Both the position numbers and the translations under genes were made by a program. Shown piece after piece: positions 1 through 10,675 of a stretch of DNA of 64,000 nucleotides (the first letter of the stretch is position 1; each line of letters begins with the position of its first letter). The DNA lies in assembly GCA_958295665.1 (NCBI GenBank), contig OY282559.1:266948057-267012056 (forward strand), written 5' to 3'. The notes under the pieces were generated by a model that was not told the DNA's origin, ran no database searches, and was given only the letters and a program-made list of their open reading frames with translations. Source of the DNA: Tipula vernalis. Its lineage: Eukaryota; Arthropoda; Insecta; Diptera; Tipulidae.

Positions 1-519
1 TGTGTATTATCATATATGAGGGGGCTTAAGCCCCTTTTGGGACGGGAACTACAAATAACTTCAGTAATTTCACACAGTTGTTTACATAAATACAATACAC
101 TGAGAGTAATGTAACTGTTATCAAAAAAAAAAATAAAAAATTTACAAAGTAAATTTAATTATTTATATGTTTCTTCGGCCGCAGTAGAAACTTGAATGAC
201 AGAAAAAATATGAAACTCGACATCTGCAAAAAAAAGCAGACGAGGTTTTTTGGGTTTGTTTCTCGGGTTTCAATTGACTTTTTTAAGCAGATGATTATTT
301 TTTCTCTTTTTGTCTTTGTACTTTTTCCTAAGTTATGTTTCAATTTTTTTGCAGAAGTCGATTGTCGTTGAATGTAAATCAGTCTTAATTCTAAATTATT
401 CTTTAAAAAAAATAAAAAATTTATAATAATGAACAAATGAGACTAATTCAAATCAAATGCTCCTTTCTACGACAATAAAGTCTATGAACACAACTGCTAT
501 ATTCAAAATGGCTATGTTT

Positions 520-1365
520 TACTTCATTTAATATCCTTTTCGTTTAATTACTTCAGCTAATTTTTTATTCATATTGTTGAGCAACTTTGATTTACATATC
601 TGCCGCAGTGATTTTTCCCATTTTTCTATAAGCATTTGCTTGAGATCATTTTTAGATTATATGCTCAATGGTGGTTAAGTCTGGTGATTAAGGAGGGGAT
701 TTCTGTTGTGCTGGTACATTATATAGCAACCACTCCCGAGTAATATAAGAAGTATGCTTGGGATCATTGTCCTGCTGGAAAATGTAATTATTACAAAACT
801 CAAGTTTATTAGCGCTCAGTTGTAAATGACTTTTTAAAATGTAAAAATACATAAATTTATTCATAGTATACTATATTCTATAACACCATTTTTCCTACAT
901 CATTTGATATGACATAGCGCCCCACACCATAACATTTCCGTCACCGCGTTTAATTGTTGGTATTACATTTTCTACGTCGTTCACAATTTGGTTTTCTCCT
1001 TACATCGAATATATTGAACTTATGTTCGGTAAAGATAACTCTTTTCCAAAAGCGTTGAAGCTTCCCCAAATGGTCTTTCGCAAATGTAATTCTCTTTTTT
1101 CTAATAACTGTTGAAATAAATAGTTTTCGTCTAGGATACGGCCATGGTATTCAGCTCTGCGTAGGATTTTCGCACTGTTTTTGGATAAGCGTTTTTTTGT
1201 GGAAAGATAAATATTCTTTGATTTTATTTATTATTTCTCGCTCTTCCCGTCTTGTTAAAATTTTTGGTCGAACAGATCGTTGCTTTGGCGCCAGATTACT
1301 CGTGGTTTCAAAATGTTTTACATATGAAATTTGAATTTCACACCCTTTTTGAGTCATACTAAAAA
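520..1365 (-). pseudogene. Tc1-like transposase relic
   Basis: Read on the minus strand, this is a decayed Tc1-type DDE transposase, the enzyme that cuts and reinserts a Tc1 element at TA sites. The N-terminal part (about 1357 down to 1151) has the helix-turn-helix style PKQRSVRPKILTRREERE. The first catalytic block, near 1040-1000, reads WKRVIFTEHKFNI where the family usually has FTDE. The second block, FQQDNDPKHTS, lies near 780-745, and the third, SPDLTTIEH, near 690-650. The order is correct, but stop codons and frameshifts separate the pieces, so it is dead. I did not find clear terminal inverted repeats, so the element ends are uncertain. Confidence 0.8.
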
Positions 1366-1779
1366 TTTTTTTAATTTAAATTTTTTTAAATAATTTGGTT
1401 ATTACCAACTAATGTTAGGACTATTAAAGCAATGGAAAACTGAGAAACAATGGCATAAAAAACAATTGAACAGAGATTTTATTGCGAAAAAACAGTGACT
1501 TGATTTCATTTAGACCAAACAAACAGTTAATTAAACGCGTAACGAAATCTATCGCAAAGAACAAGACAATCCAATCTTATAACGCTTACATGACTGCAAG
1601 GAAATTTTTCAATCGGCTATGTAGACGGAAGAACCGAGAATGGTATCAGCAACATGCATAAGAGAAATAGCTATGGACTTTCATCCACGTAGCAGCGCTA
1701 TTCGCAACGAATCCGGTGAATTAAAAAACGGACACTAAAACCGTCCTTGCAGTGTGGCAGAATAAATCTACGCTCACCC

Positions 1780-2290
1780 ACTTGAAAGTGTCGATTTACT
1801 TCGAATCTATCGTTTCATAAACACATTGAATGTTGTGTTTCTAAAGCGAATTCTATGCTTGCGTTTGTTTAAAAGTTTTCTAAAGTTTTTCATGATCCTC
1901 CAACACGTCTCTTATGTTCGGTCATTATTGGAATATGTTGTTGCCGTTTGGAATCTGTTTTGTATTAACTACTCAGATCGCTGAAAGAGAGTGCAAAAAC
2001 GTTTGTCAATGTACAATCTATGAAGCCTACCTAGAGGCGCAACAGCCTACCTAGAGGTAGATGCAAATTAATAAATATTGAACCCTCTTTATTCGTTGGA
2101 TTGAAATTAGCGCAATCTTTGTTCCAGACTTACTATAGTATCTAAAATCGATTATCCGGAGACGTTGAAAAGCTGCCGCTTCGTAGGCAAAACTGCGTTA
2201 AATGTAAGCCGACCTAACATTCATCAGCTTCTTTTAATAAGGTACGGTTAGCTTTTGACTTTAATCTATCTAAAAATGCTTTTAACGCAA
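1780..2290 (+). pseudogene. Non-LTR reverse transcriptase C-terminal relic (Jockey superfamily)
   Basis: The plus strand carries fragments of the thumb and C-terminal part of a non-LTR reverse transcriptase. A KANSMLAFV...FSKVFHDPPTRLL stretch lies near 1850-1910, followed by a SLLEYVVAVWN-like stretch near 1925-1955 and SDR..RVQKRFVN-like residues to about 2015. These match the usual post-catalytic region ('LVRPxLEYxSxVWxP...RIExVQKxF') of Jockey/R1-type elements. Reading-frame changes and stops are frequent. The catalytic palm with the YADD box is absent, so this is a 5'-truncated dead copy. It lies head-on to the minus-strand Jockey-like element that follows. Confidence 0.6.
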
Positions 2291-2411
2291 AGCAGCAACC
2301 AGTAAAGCTGGTGACAATAAATAAATATAAACGAATTAAAATAGTTTTCCGTGGTTATGGGTCTGTATGACTTTTAACCGTTACATTTTTTGTTTGGATT
2401 TAAGATCATGA

Positions 2412-3160
2412 TTACTTCCCCTGTTTTGGAACGTATCTTAGTATAAGCACAGCATTGATTATATGTAAAAGCTTGCGAGTCGCTTTATTTGGTAGTTCTT
2501 TAATGATTTGTCCAATTATTAAGTCATATCCAGGAGCTTTTCTCATGTTTAGATTTTTAATTTCTTCTTTTGGCTCATGGCGGGTTACACTTTGTATTTC
2601 AAGTTCATCAGATATCGTCGCTACCATCGCAAACTATCGAATGTGATAAAATAAATTTCATATTCGCTATTTAGCTCTGGAATTGGGCATGATACAATGA
2701 CAAATCGTCAATTATTTTTACTTTAATAGAATCATAGATAATGGTTCTGGCAAAGTTTCGAATATTATGCGCATTTTTTTCAATGTAACTATGTCGAAAT
2801 TATTGAATATTTTTTGACATCCTGAAATGGAAATTTTGCGACGATATATCGATATGCCTCGCATACAGATCAGCTTTTTGTTTACTGCTTCGAGCTCGTC
2901 TTCGATCATCATTTCTTATGGATGCCGACGAAATTATTGGTCTCTTAAGTAACTTTCGTTGCTTTCCATAAGAAGTATTCAGACACTTTTTGGCCAGGGA
3001 GTGAAGACAAATATGTACTTATGGTTTCATTCTTAACTGTTCTGATGAGAGATTTCAGTTTTTTAAACAGGTTACTAAGCACGGTTTTATTTTCTGCATT
3101 TCGATTTATTTGCCAAGACTTTCGTGCTTTTCGTTTCTTTGCCACAAGCTCTCTTACTTC
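2412..3160 (-). pseudogene. Jockey-like ORF2, RT N-terminal region (relic)
   Basis: Three neighbouring pieces match the linker and fingers of a Jockey reverse transcriptase. 3145-2945 has KRKARKSWQ...LFKKLKSLI and NETISTYLSSL, typical of the endonuclease-RT linker. 2912-2718 is weaker. 2627-2412 has EEIKNLNMRKAPGYDLI, the fingers motif usually written 'IKxLxxxKAPGxDxI', followed by ELPNKATRKLLHIINAVL. The reading breaks between pieces show frameshifts. The palm motifs (FLD, YADD) are missing because the copy ends at about 2400. It would have copied the element's RNA at a nicked target. Confidence 0.75.
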
Positions 3161-3276
3161 TAGGAGATAAATTTTACTACTAATGCTATTTATATAACTG
3201 TATGGACTTTGCCACAGACTTTGTTTTATATATTCTATTAGCCTTTATACTTTCTCTTCGACGTGTATGGTGTTTC

Positions 3277-3561
3277 TTATTGGTACTTGAAGATCGATGT
3301 TTGCTCCAACAGTTCACGAAATAGGTTCCGATTAGATAGTCTTGCACGGATTTCTTTTTTAATTATCGTTTTGCTGACTGTCATAATAACAGAAGAGTAA
3401 TCCGAAGTAACAGTAGAAAGTAGAATAAAAGTCGCATTTAAATATTTTTCCTGCCTCGAACAGTTCTTTCCCTTTTGGTGTTGTAACTCTGGAACCCCAG
3501 TAGGTGTTTTATGCATTGAAACACCGCCCCATGTTGTTAAACCGTTCTTCACGTTCTTCAT
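3277..3561 (-). pseudogene. Jockey-like ORF2, endonuclease region (relic)
   Basis: The minus-strand reading contains TPTGVPELQHQKGKNCSRQEKYLNATFILLS, split here by damage, then VTSDYSSVIMTVSKTIIKKE. This corresponds to the C-terminal half of an apurinic-type (APE) endonuclease. The family motif 'SDHxPVIMT' is altered to SDYSSVIMT, so the conserved histidine is replaced. The block is followed by RNLFRELLEQ, the usual sequence after the endonuclease. Upstream parts (3600-4080) are too damaged for me to place, apart from being AT-rich and full of stops. Confidence 0.65.
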
Positions 3562-4199
3562 AATCTTCCCATTTTCAAGTTATGTCGTGGTGGACAGTGT
3601 ATATACTGATATAAGAATAGCAGATCTGCCTCTTGCTATAACCGAATATTTTGGCATATCGACAGCTTAATTCGCAAAACCGCCAACTCCAATTATAGCC
3701 GAAATACATATTTTATTTCCAGCAGCTAAATGATGTCAGCTGTCATCATTCTGAATAAGCGACAAATCCAAATTCAATGCAAACTGCTGGCACAAAAACA
3801 AGGCAACTCCATATCTACTGTTCATATCGAGTAAATTACACGGTTTTATGATGCTACTGAAAAGTAAACACTCAAGGAATTGGCGTTTCTGCGGATGAGG
3901 CCGTCGATATGAGGACCTAATATGAGTTTCAGAGCATTCCCATTTTTATTTTCTAGTCGCTTTATTTAACGATGATGCCCAAGTTTTTCAATTGATCAAA
4001 AATAAGTTTATTTATCTCAGACTGCGTCATCAAGTTTTTTATTTAGAGCGTCTATATGCATTTCGAGACATCTCTTAAAATTTGGCCGTCGTTCCTTTTT
4101 TTTTTTTTTTTTTGCCTCCTAACCTTGAGTCACATTCTTTCCCTGGCAGGTTATAAAATTCCTGATTTATCTGCCGATTGATCGCAATACGGTCTCTAC

Positions 4200-4870
4200 G
4201 GTTTATAGGTGAGATTTTCTTGCACGATTCCTTATATTTTGCAGTTCTATAGCGATTTTACATCCACGGTAATTTATGGATGTTGCTCCTTGCAATTAAT
4301 GCATTTTGCTATCGAGTTCATATCTAATGTGCACTATCGAACGTGGAGTGCTCGAAAGATGTTCACCTTATCTTTGTGTAAGATTGAAGCCCTGACATTT
4401 TGTACACTAAACTATCAGCAGTGAATTTTTCCTCACTGATTCAATTCAGACTTTCATATTTTGAATTAATCGAATGTCATGGATTTTTTGGACATTTTCC
4501 CCATTGCCAAACGTTAGCATGAAAAACGGTAGCCTTCGTTTTGGGAGGACGCTGATTTACAGTTCTCTCTTTTTAGACCTTTACTATGCAACTCTCAAAA
4601 CTATGTTTTTACTCTCGCATGTTGGGTGTAATCCTCTAATCATAACCTTAATTGGTCTTTCGTGCTTATCTTCAAAAGTATTCCATTGAACTTTCTTAGC
4701 GTTAAGCTTCATAGTTAGTTTTCTATAAGTATCTGGGTCTGCGACATTTACCTTCCAGATATCGTTATTTAGTGCAACCAACTTAATGTCTTTGTCCGTG
4801 ATTGATGTTATCAGAGCTTTGACAGTCGGATAGTCTTTGATATTAAGTATGTTAATAGGTGGAGGCTCTT
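4200..4870 (-). pseudogene. Jockey-like ORF1 (gag) with pre-zinc-knuckle domain
   Basis: From about 4870 down, the minus strand reads PPPINILNIKDYPTVKAL, DIWKVNVADPDTYRKL, then RPIKVMIRGLHPTCE (to about 4620). This is the 'PPPI...YKVVIRGLHPS' layout of Jockey-type ORF1 proteins, which coat the element RNA. After frame breaks, near 4310-4230, a damaged zinc-knuckle stretch NCKEQHP followed by NYRGCKIAIELQ is visible, as expected for the ORF1 C-terminus. A T17 run at about 4097-4113 (poly-A on the coding strand) lies between ORF1 and the endonuclease and may be slippage-expanded. Confidence 0.7.
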
Positions 4871-5140
4871 TTTATATCCTTTATATTAACTTCACCTGCT
4901 TGATTGCTTGCTTGAGTGCCCTTACGATCTTCAAGTTCAAAATTGACCCACTTTCCGTGATCAATTTTGCACATCAACTTTTGTCACCTAACAATACTTT
5001 TTGGTAAAATTTCAGTTCGATCAACATACTATAACTAAGTTTTTTCTTTAATTTTCAATTTAAAAAATTCAATCTAGTAGTGTTCCAAATGTTTCTTCAA
5101 GTAAGTTTAAAATTCAAATTTGTTTTTGAATGACCCTTAC

Positions 5141-6055
5141 CAGAGCCTTCTAGAGTATAGAGCCATAATCAAAATGACGTATTTTTTAGAAGCTTTTTTT
5201 AGTGGTTTAACTTTTCATTGATTTCCATAGGAATCCATAGTAAAAATGTTGTTTTTTAGCTGCAAGTTTTTCAATGAAAAAAGCAAAAATATTATAAAAT
5301 GTTTACAAAAGAGTTGTCTACATATCTTCAGCAACAATTTACAAGAAAGCTTTATTGGTATTAAATAAATATTAATTGCAGAAATATTAAAATTAAATAA
5401 TTTATATAATATATTTTTCGAACTTTCATTTTGAAAAATACATCAAAGTTGGCTCTGACGAATTAAAATAATACTTGCTAAATTTATCTTTAGTTTTACT
5501 AGTGTACGTAAGATGTCTTAAATGTTTACAGAAAAATATGAAAAAAAGTTATTTAATCATAAAATTAAAGAACGTTTCTATATTTTGTGAATTTGTTTTG
5601 CTTTTCCTACTATTTTTGAACTTGAATTTTCCCCAGGTGGTAATTTTTGGTACAATTTTACCAAATTTGTACGGCCATCAGTGCCATCTATGTAATGTAT
5701 ATTGACTTAATGACCAAATGAATTGTAGTAAGCTTTTATTTTAATTTGACCAGAATGCTGTTATGAAATTTTTTTATATTTTGGTTTAAATAATTCAATT
5801 ATTACAAGAAAATGAAAACGATTTACTTAAACGACATTCATATATGTTGAAATTCAAATATTTATGAAAGTATTTCAGAAATTATATTTAAGAATTTGTA
5901 ACGTTTCCATTTAAAAATTTGTCTTAGAAAAAAAGGTGATTTCCCATATGTTTTGTGTATTTTACTATGAAAAGTTTGGTTTTTTCCTCGTTTCTAATTC
6001 CTTTATAAAAGCTGTGTTTTATAGATTATGGCTTTGTATAATCAAGGTTGCTTTG
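5141..6055. mobile_element. CAGAGC MITE, copy 1 (7-bp TSD)
   Basis: This 915-bp non-coding element begins CAGAGCCTTCTAGAGTATAG and ends in an imperfect inverted copy (GATTATGGCT...GGTTGCTTTG). It is flanked by the direct repeat CCCTTAC at 5134-5140 and 6056-6062, an exact 7-bp target duplication. The inner TIR core is AGAGCCATAATC. The interior is about 70% AT, holds no credible ORF, and is shared with four other copies in the window (6148-7067, 25422-26609, a fragment at 37046-37216, and 42284-43103). CAGAG-type ends with a 7-bp duplication fit a P-superfamily relative (Hoppel/1360 elements make 7-bp TSDs) better than hAT elements (8 bp), but the superfamily call is inference. Confidence 0.85.
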
Positions 6056-6147
6056 CCCTTACTCATTGAATTTTAAATTTTAGTCATGGTGAAGAAGGTC
6101 GAAACTGAATTGCAATCAACCGAGTCTTATATATAAAGGAGTTATAG

Positions 6148-7067
6148 CAGAGCCTTCTAGAGTACAGAGCCATAATCTTAGTGACGTATTTTTTAGAAGC
6201 TTTTTTAGTGGTATAACTTTTCACTGATTTCCATAGGAATCCATAGTAAAAATGGTGTTTTTTAGCTTCAAGTTTTTCAATGAAAAAAGCAAAAATATTA
6301 TAAAATGTTTATATAAAAGTTTTCTACATATCTTTAAGAACAATATACAAGAAGGCCATATTGGTATTAAGTAAATATTAATTGCAGAAATATTAAAATT
6401 AAATTATTTCTAAAATATATTTTTTCGAACTTTCATTTTGAAAAATACATCAAAGTTGGCTCTGACAAATTAAAATAATACTTGCTACATTTATCTTTAG
6501 TTTTACTAGTGGACGTAAGATGTCTAAATGGTTACAGAAAAATACGAAAAAAAACTATTTAATCACAAAATTATCACAAGTTCCTATATTTTGTGAATTT
6601 GTTTTGCTTTTCCTACAATTTTTGAACTTGAAATTTCCCTAGGTGGTCATTTTTGGTACGATTTTTCCAAATTTTTACGGCCATCACTGCCATCTATGTA
6701 ATGTATATTGACTTAATGACCAAACGAATCGTAGTAAGCTTTTATTTTAATTTGACCAGAATACTGTTGTTATTTAATATTTTTTTTTATTATGGTTTAA
6801 ATAAATCAATTATTACAAGAAAATGAAAACGATTTACTTCTACGGCATTCATATATGTTGAAAATCAAACATTTATGAAAGTATTTCAGAAATCATAATT
6901 AAGAATTTGTAACGTTTTCATTTAAAAATTTGCCTTAGGAAAAAAAATTGATTTCCCATATGTTTTGTGTGTTTTACTATGAAAAGTTCCGTTTTTTCCT
7001 CGTTTCTAATTCCCTTATAAAAGCTCAGATTTTTTGATTATGGCTCTATAAAATACAGGGTGCTCTG
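6148..7067. mobile_element. CAGAGC MITE, copy 2 (7-bp TSD)
   Basis: This second copy of the family is 920 bp in the same orientation as copy 1 and 92 bp downstream of it. It begins CAGAGCCTTCTAGAGTACAG and ends ATACAGGGTGCTCTG. The exact 7-bp direct repeat GTTATAG flanks it at 6141-6147 and 7068-7074. Two neighbouring insertions with different perfect 7-bp TSDs show these were independent events, not a tandem duplication. Both lie inside the decayed Jockey-like ORF1. Confidence 0.87.
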
Positions 7068-7074
7068 GTTATAG

Positions 7075-7345
7075 TCAAAACTTTGTTTTCACGGATTGTG
7101 TGTTTTTTCGCTCTTTAGTTTGATTTTCCCTGTTGTGCTGAGTTGATAAGTTACTCGATGTTAATGTTTGCTTTGCTTGATCAGCATATTCTGGCGATGA
7201 TTCTGCTTTTATGATGAGTTTTCGTTCTGGGATTGCTTTTCTTAATGATACAATGAGATTCTCTTGTGACTTCAACTGTTTCAGTAGCTTCCATGTTTAA
7301 TGATGAATTTTTTTCTTGGTTTTCTTACCGCTAGTGTCCACTGGC
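7075..7345 (-). pseudogene. Putative Jockey-like ORF1 N-terminal fragment
   Basis: A 66-codon minus-strand frame (7275-7075), open further upstream toward 7345, contains SLRKAIPERKLIIKAES and SPEYADQAKQTLTSS, then a lysine/glutamine-rich tail. It resembles the low-complexity, charged N-terminal region of Jockey ORF1 proteins. It lies exactly where that part should be once MITE copies 1 and 2 are removed. No diagnostic domain is present, so the assignment rests on position and composition. Confidence 0.4.
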
Positions 7346-8085
7346 GACCAGGGGTGCTATTCTTGAACCATTACGAAAACTTTCGTATTGCGAGTTAGTG
7401 TAAAAGTATTACGAAAACCCTAAAATCGTATTCTTGAAATCGGATTACGAAAATTTTCGCAACGGAACGTTACTAAAATTTTCGTAATGGTTTTTTCGTT
7501 TCCCATTGCATTTCGTAATGAAATCATTTGGATTTTTGTGTTAATTATATTGATAAGGATGTTCATAAAACTCAATATTTTCTATTCTCAATATTTTATA
7601 AAAAAGTGAAAACAAAAGGGAACCTTTTTTTTCTTTGTTTCACGTGTTCTTAAAAATATGTATTATTTATTTCGAGATAACGATGTATGTACATAACTAT
7701 GCATTCGGTTTTGTTTACTACCTAACTAGAACAAAACCATATTTTCTTCTAAATTTTTCTATTTACATGTCGTATACCTAAATCTTGGGATATTTTTTTA
7801 AATGCTTGACCACTTTCTAATTTTAAACAATGCGTGTAAGGGTAAGAGATTTTTTCGTAATTGACAATTGGCTATAGCGGACAAAAATTGAATACTGTGA
7901 TTCAATACAACAAAAATATGTTATTTAAAGCTATATTGCCTATTTAACTTTTATATTTATTTGTTAAAATTGTAATGATTGGAAATTAATTAATGCAATG
8001 TGTAATTTAAAGTGTGATTTTTATCATTCATTAAGTTCATTTGGAACAATTTTGTTTTATCATTTTAAATGCCCTGTCTTCAAAC

Positions 8086-8105
8086 ATTACGAAAATTTTC
8101 GTAAT
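8086..8105. repeat. Perfect 20-bp palindrome in subterminal repeat cluster
   Basis: ATTACGAAAATTTTCGTAAT is its own reverse complement. Near-identical palindromes or half sites recur at about 7444, 7475, 8112, 8160, 10465, 10621 and 10638-10655 (18 bp perfect), always next to ATTCTTGAA-type motifs. Clustered subterminal palindromes of this kind often serve as transposase binding sites; that role is inference here. Confidence 0.7.
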
Positions 8106-9524
8106 GCACAATATTTTCGTAATCGTAATGGTGAAATCATAAATTAGTATTCTTGAAGCCATTACGAAAATTACGAAGAGAGGAATAAAAAACTAAGAAG
8201 ATTTCGAAAGAGATGATTAAAAATGTTAGTTTAGTTTAGTATAACTGAGAATATTAAGCGAAGCGGACGCTTTCTTTACTTAAAATTATAAATTGTTGTG
8301 AATTTTTGTCAATAATGGCTCATTTATTTAATATTAAGAGAATCGCTTATCCGATTTAGAATTTGTTTTTTCCAAAAATCTGTTTTTATGGTACGGCGGT
8401 ACATATGATTGTATGATGGTACGATTGAACGATGATATTATGTTATGTCGTGTATGATGGCATTATGGTTTGATGGTATGGTAGTACGATGATATGATCC
8501 TATGCAATGCCACTACATAAAAAGCCATGAAAAAAAAACTTGTAGTGGTGTTAAGGCAATAAAGATTTTTATTTTCCAATGGAACGTAAACACAATCATA
8601 TGGGATTTTGTGTTGCCTTTATTTTCAATTTAAATGAAAATTTTTATTGATAAATAGAAATAATTTTAAATTAAAGACAATCTGTTTCGTCGGCAAGTGA
8701 CCCCTTGTGTGTTGGTGATAGCTTTTCACATTTTTCATCATATCTCCCAAGTTATGGGCTCGATTTTAATTCTGTTTGCGGTTTTTTAAAGCTTTTGAGT
8801 CACTTTATTGGTTAATTTGCACGCTAAGCCAGGTTTTTGTAAAGAATGTAACAAATTATGGGAAAATCACATTTTTTTACTTAAACGATTTTTTTATTTA
8901 AAAAAACCTCTACTTTTTAAAAAAAATGAACTGTAAGTCGAAAAAATAAATGTCCCATGGCATGGTTATTTTATTTATAATTATTAAAACATTGTTACTA
9001 CCTAGCTCATAAAATATTCGAACACCAATTTGTCGAAAAAATGGCGTTTGTAGCCGTTTAGGTATAGTGATGTTATCTAACCAAATCTTTTAAATGATCG
9101 AAAACTCAAATTGGTAAGTAATAATAAATAGTTCAGTTGTTCGCTAACCGATCGTGTGACACTGTCACACATGTACTCTCAGTGTTCTGTGTTTTAACAA
9201 TTTTAAGTTTGTGTGAAAATTAAAAGGACAGTTTGTGTTAAGTAAACGCTTAATCATTACAATGACACATTTGCGTGATCTATCTAAAAAAAATGATTTT
9301 TTCCCGAAATTTTTTACATTCTTTAAAAAAACCTAGCTAAGTGCGCAAACTATCAAATAAAGTGACTCATAAACTTCATCTTTTCAAAAACCGCAAACAG
9401 AATTATAATAGAGCCCATAACTTGAAAATAAGACACCCACTTTAAAGGATTTTTTACGATAATTTTACTTAAATATTCAGAATTTTCCGGCCGGTCACTT
9501 GACGACCAAACACATTGTTTATCT

Positions 9525-9880
9525 TGCAGCTTGTACAGAATTTTAATTGAAATAAATAAAATTTTAATTAACAATTTTGCATTTTAGTAAATTGATTTTT
9601 AGAGAAATTTACGGAAATCGTTAGGCTTCGTGTTTTTTTTTTTAAATTTCTTTTCGTAGATTACTAGATTAGTTTTATTATAAATCATGGCTGTTTATGT
9701 AGTAACATTGGTAAAGTAATAAAACTAATCTAGTAATCTACGAAATGAATTTTTTAAAAAAAGCACGGAGCCTGACGATGTTTGAGAATAAAAATCAATT
9801 TACTAAAACGCAAAATTGTGAATTAAAATTTTATTAATTTTAATTAAAATTGTGGACAAGCTGCAATTCGATATATTTAA
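9525..9880. repeat. Nested palindrome inside the 3.3-kb element
   Basis: GCAGCTTGTACAGAATTTTA at 9528 is mirrored by ...AATTGTGGACAAGCTGC near 9875. Both arms run inward through matching TTTTGCRTTTTAGTAAATTGATTTT and AGATTACTAGATTAGTTTTAT blocks, split here by small differences. The centre, near 9690, carries GGCTGTTTATGTAGT, which also occurs at 10034 and, inverted, near 8506. The pattern suggests one inverted-repeat unit inserted in, or duplicated within, another. Confidence 0.6.
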
Positions 9881-10675
9881 TTTAAAATTGTTTATATTTA
9901 TCAATAAAAATGTTCATTCAAATTGAAAATAAAGACAACACAAAATAATTCCAATATGATTTTGTTTATGTTTCATAGGAAAATAAAAATCTTTATTCGC
10001 CTGGGGATTTGACTTTTTAGACTGATGTCACGGCTGTTTATGTAGTGGCATTGTCCTATGATTCTATGGCGATATGATTTTAGATCGTACTGTCGTACGA
10101 TACTATTATGGTATGATTGTATGACTTTACGTACCATTAGTATTAGCCGCCTGTGACGGTATATCAATCCAATTCCAATTACAACACGCGACATTTAAAA
10201 ATACATCCCAAATTGTCAATTAGTATTGTAGCTATTACTCTTATTTTTAAGAAAATAGGTACCCTTTTTTTGTGGTAATAAAATAATAAATATTTAGCGA
10301 AATGTAAATACATATTATTTTTAACCATCAACAGAAATTATTGAGTTTTATGAACGTCTTTGTATGAATATAATTAAAACAAAAATCTAAATGATTTCAT
10401 TACGAAATGCAATAAGAAACAAAAAAACCATCCGAAAATTTTAGTAACGTTCCGTTGCGAAAATTTTCGTAATCCGGATTTCAAGAATACCATTTTAAGA
10501 ACTTACATTTTCATCTTCTCTCTCGAAATTTTATTATTTCTTTTTTTCTCTCTTCGTTATATTCGTAATGGTTTCAAGAATACTAAATTATGATTTCACC
10601 ATTCCTATTACGAAAATAGCATTACGAAAATTTTCGGTTACGAAAATTTTCGTAATGTTTCAAGAATAGCACCCC

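Larger units (their letters stand above)
7351..10675. mobile_element. 3.3-kb palindromic (foldback-like) element
   Basis: The ends are inverted copies: GGGGTGCTATTCTTGAA at 7351 and TTCAAGAATAGCACCCC at 10659-10675. Inverted similarity continues far inside. 7480-7600 pairs with about 10340-10500, 8480-8690 with about 9880-10130, and 8730-8870 with about 9290-9410, so most of the element folds back on itself. The outer arms carry clusters of ATTACGAAAATTTTCGTAAT-type short palindromes and repeated GTATTCTTGAA motifs. I see no coding frame of note. No convincing target duplication was found (left flank ...GGCGACCA, right flank AGATCCTG). It looks like a non-autonomous long-TIR/foldback element inserted in the Jockey-like ORF1. 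Confidence 0.75.

Noticed and set aside
155..436. 93-codon minus-strand frame
   Set aside because: Phenylalanine/lysine-rich translation of AT-rich DNA with homopolymer runs; no domain, no context.
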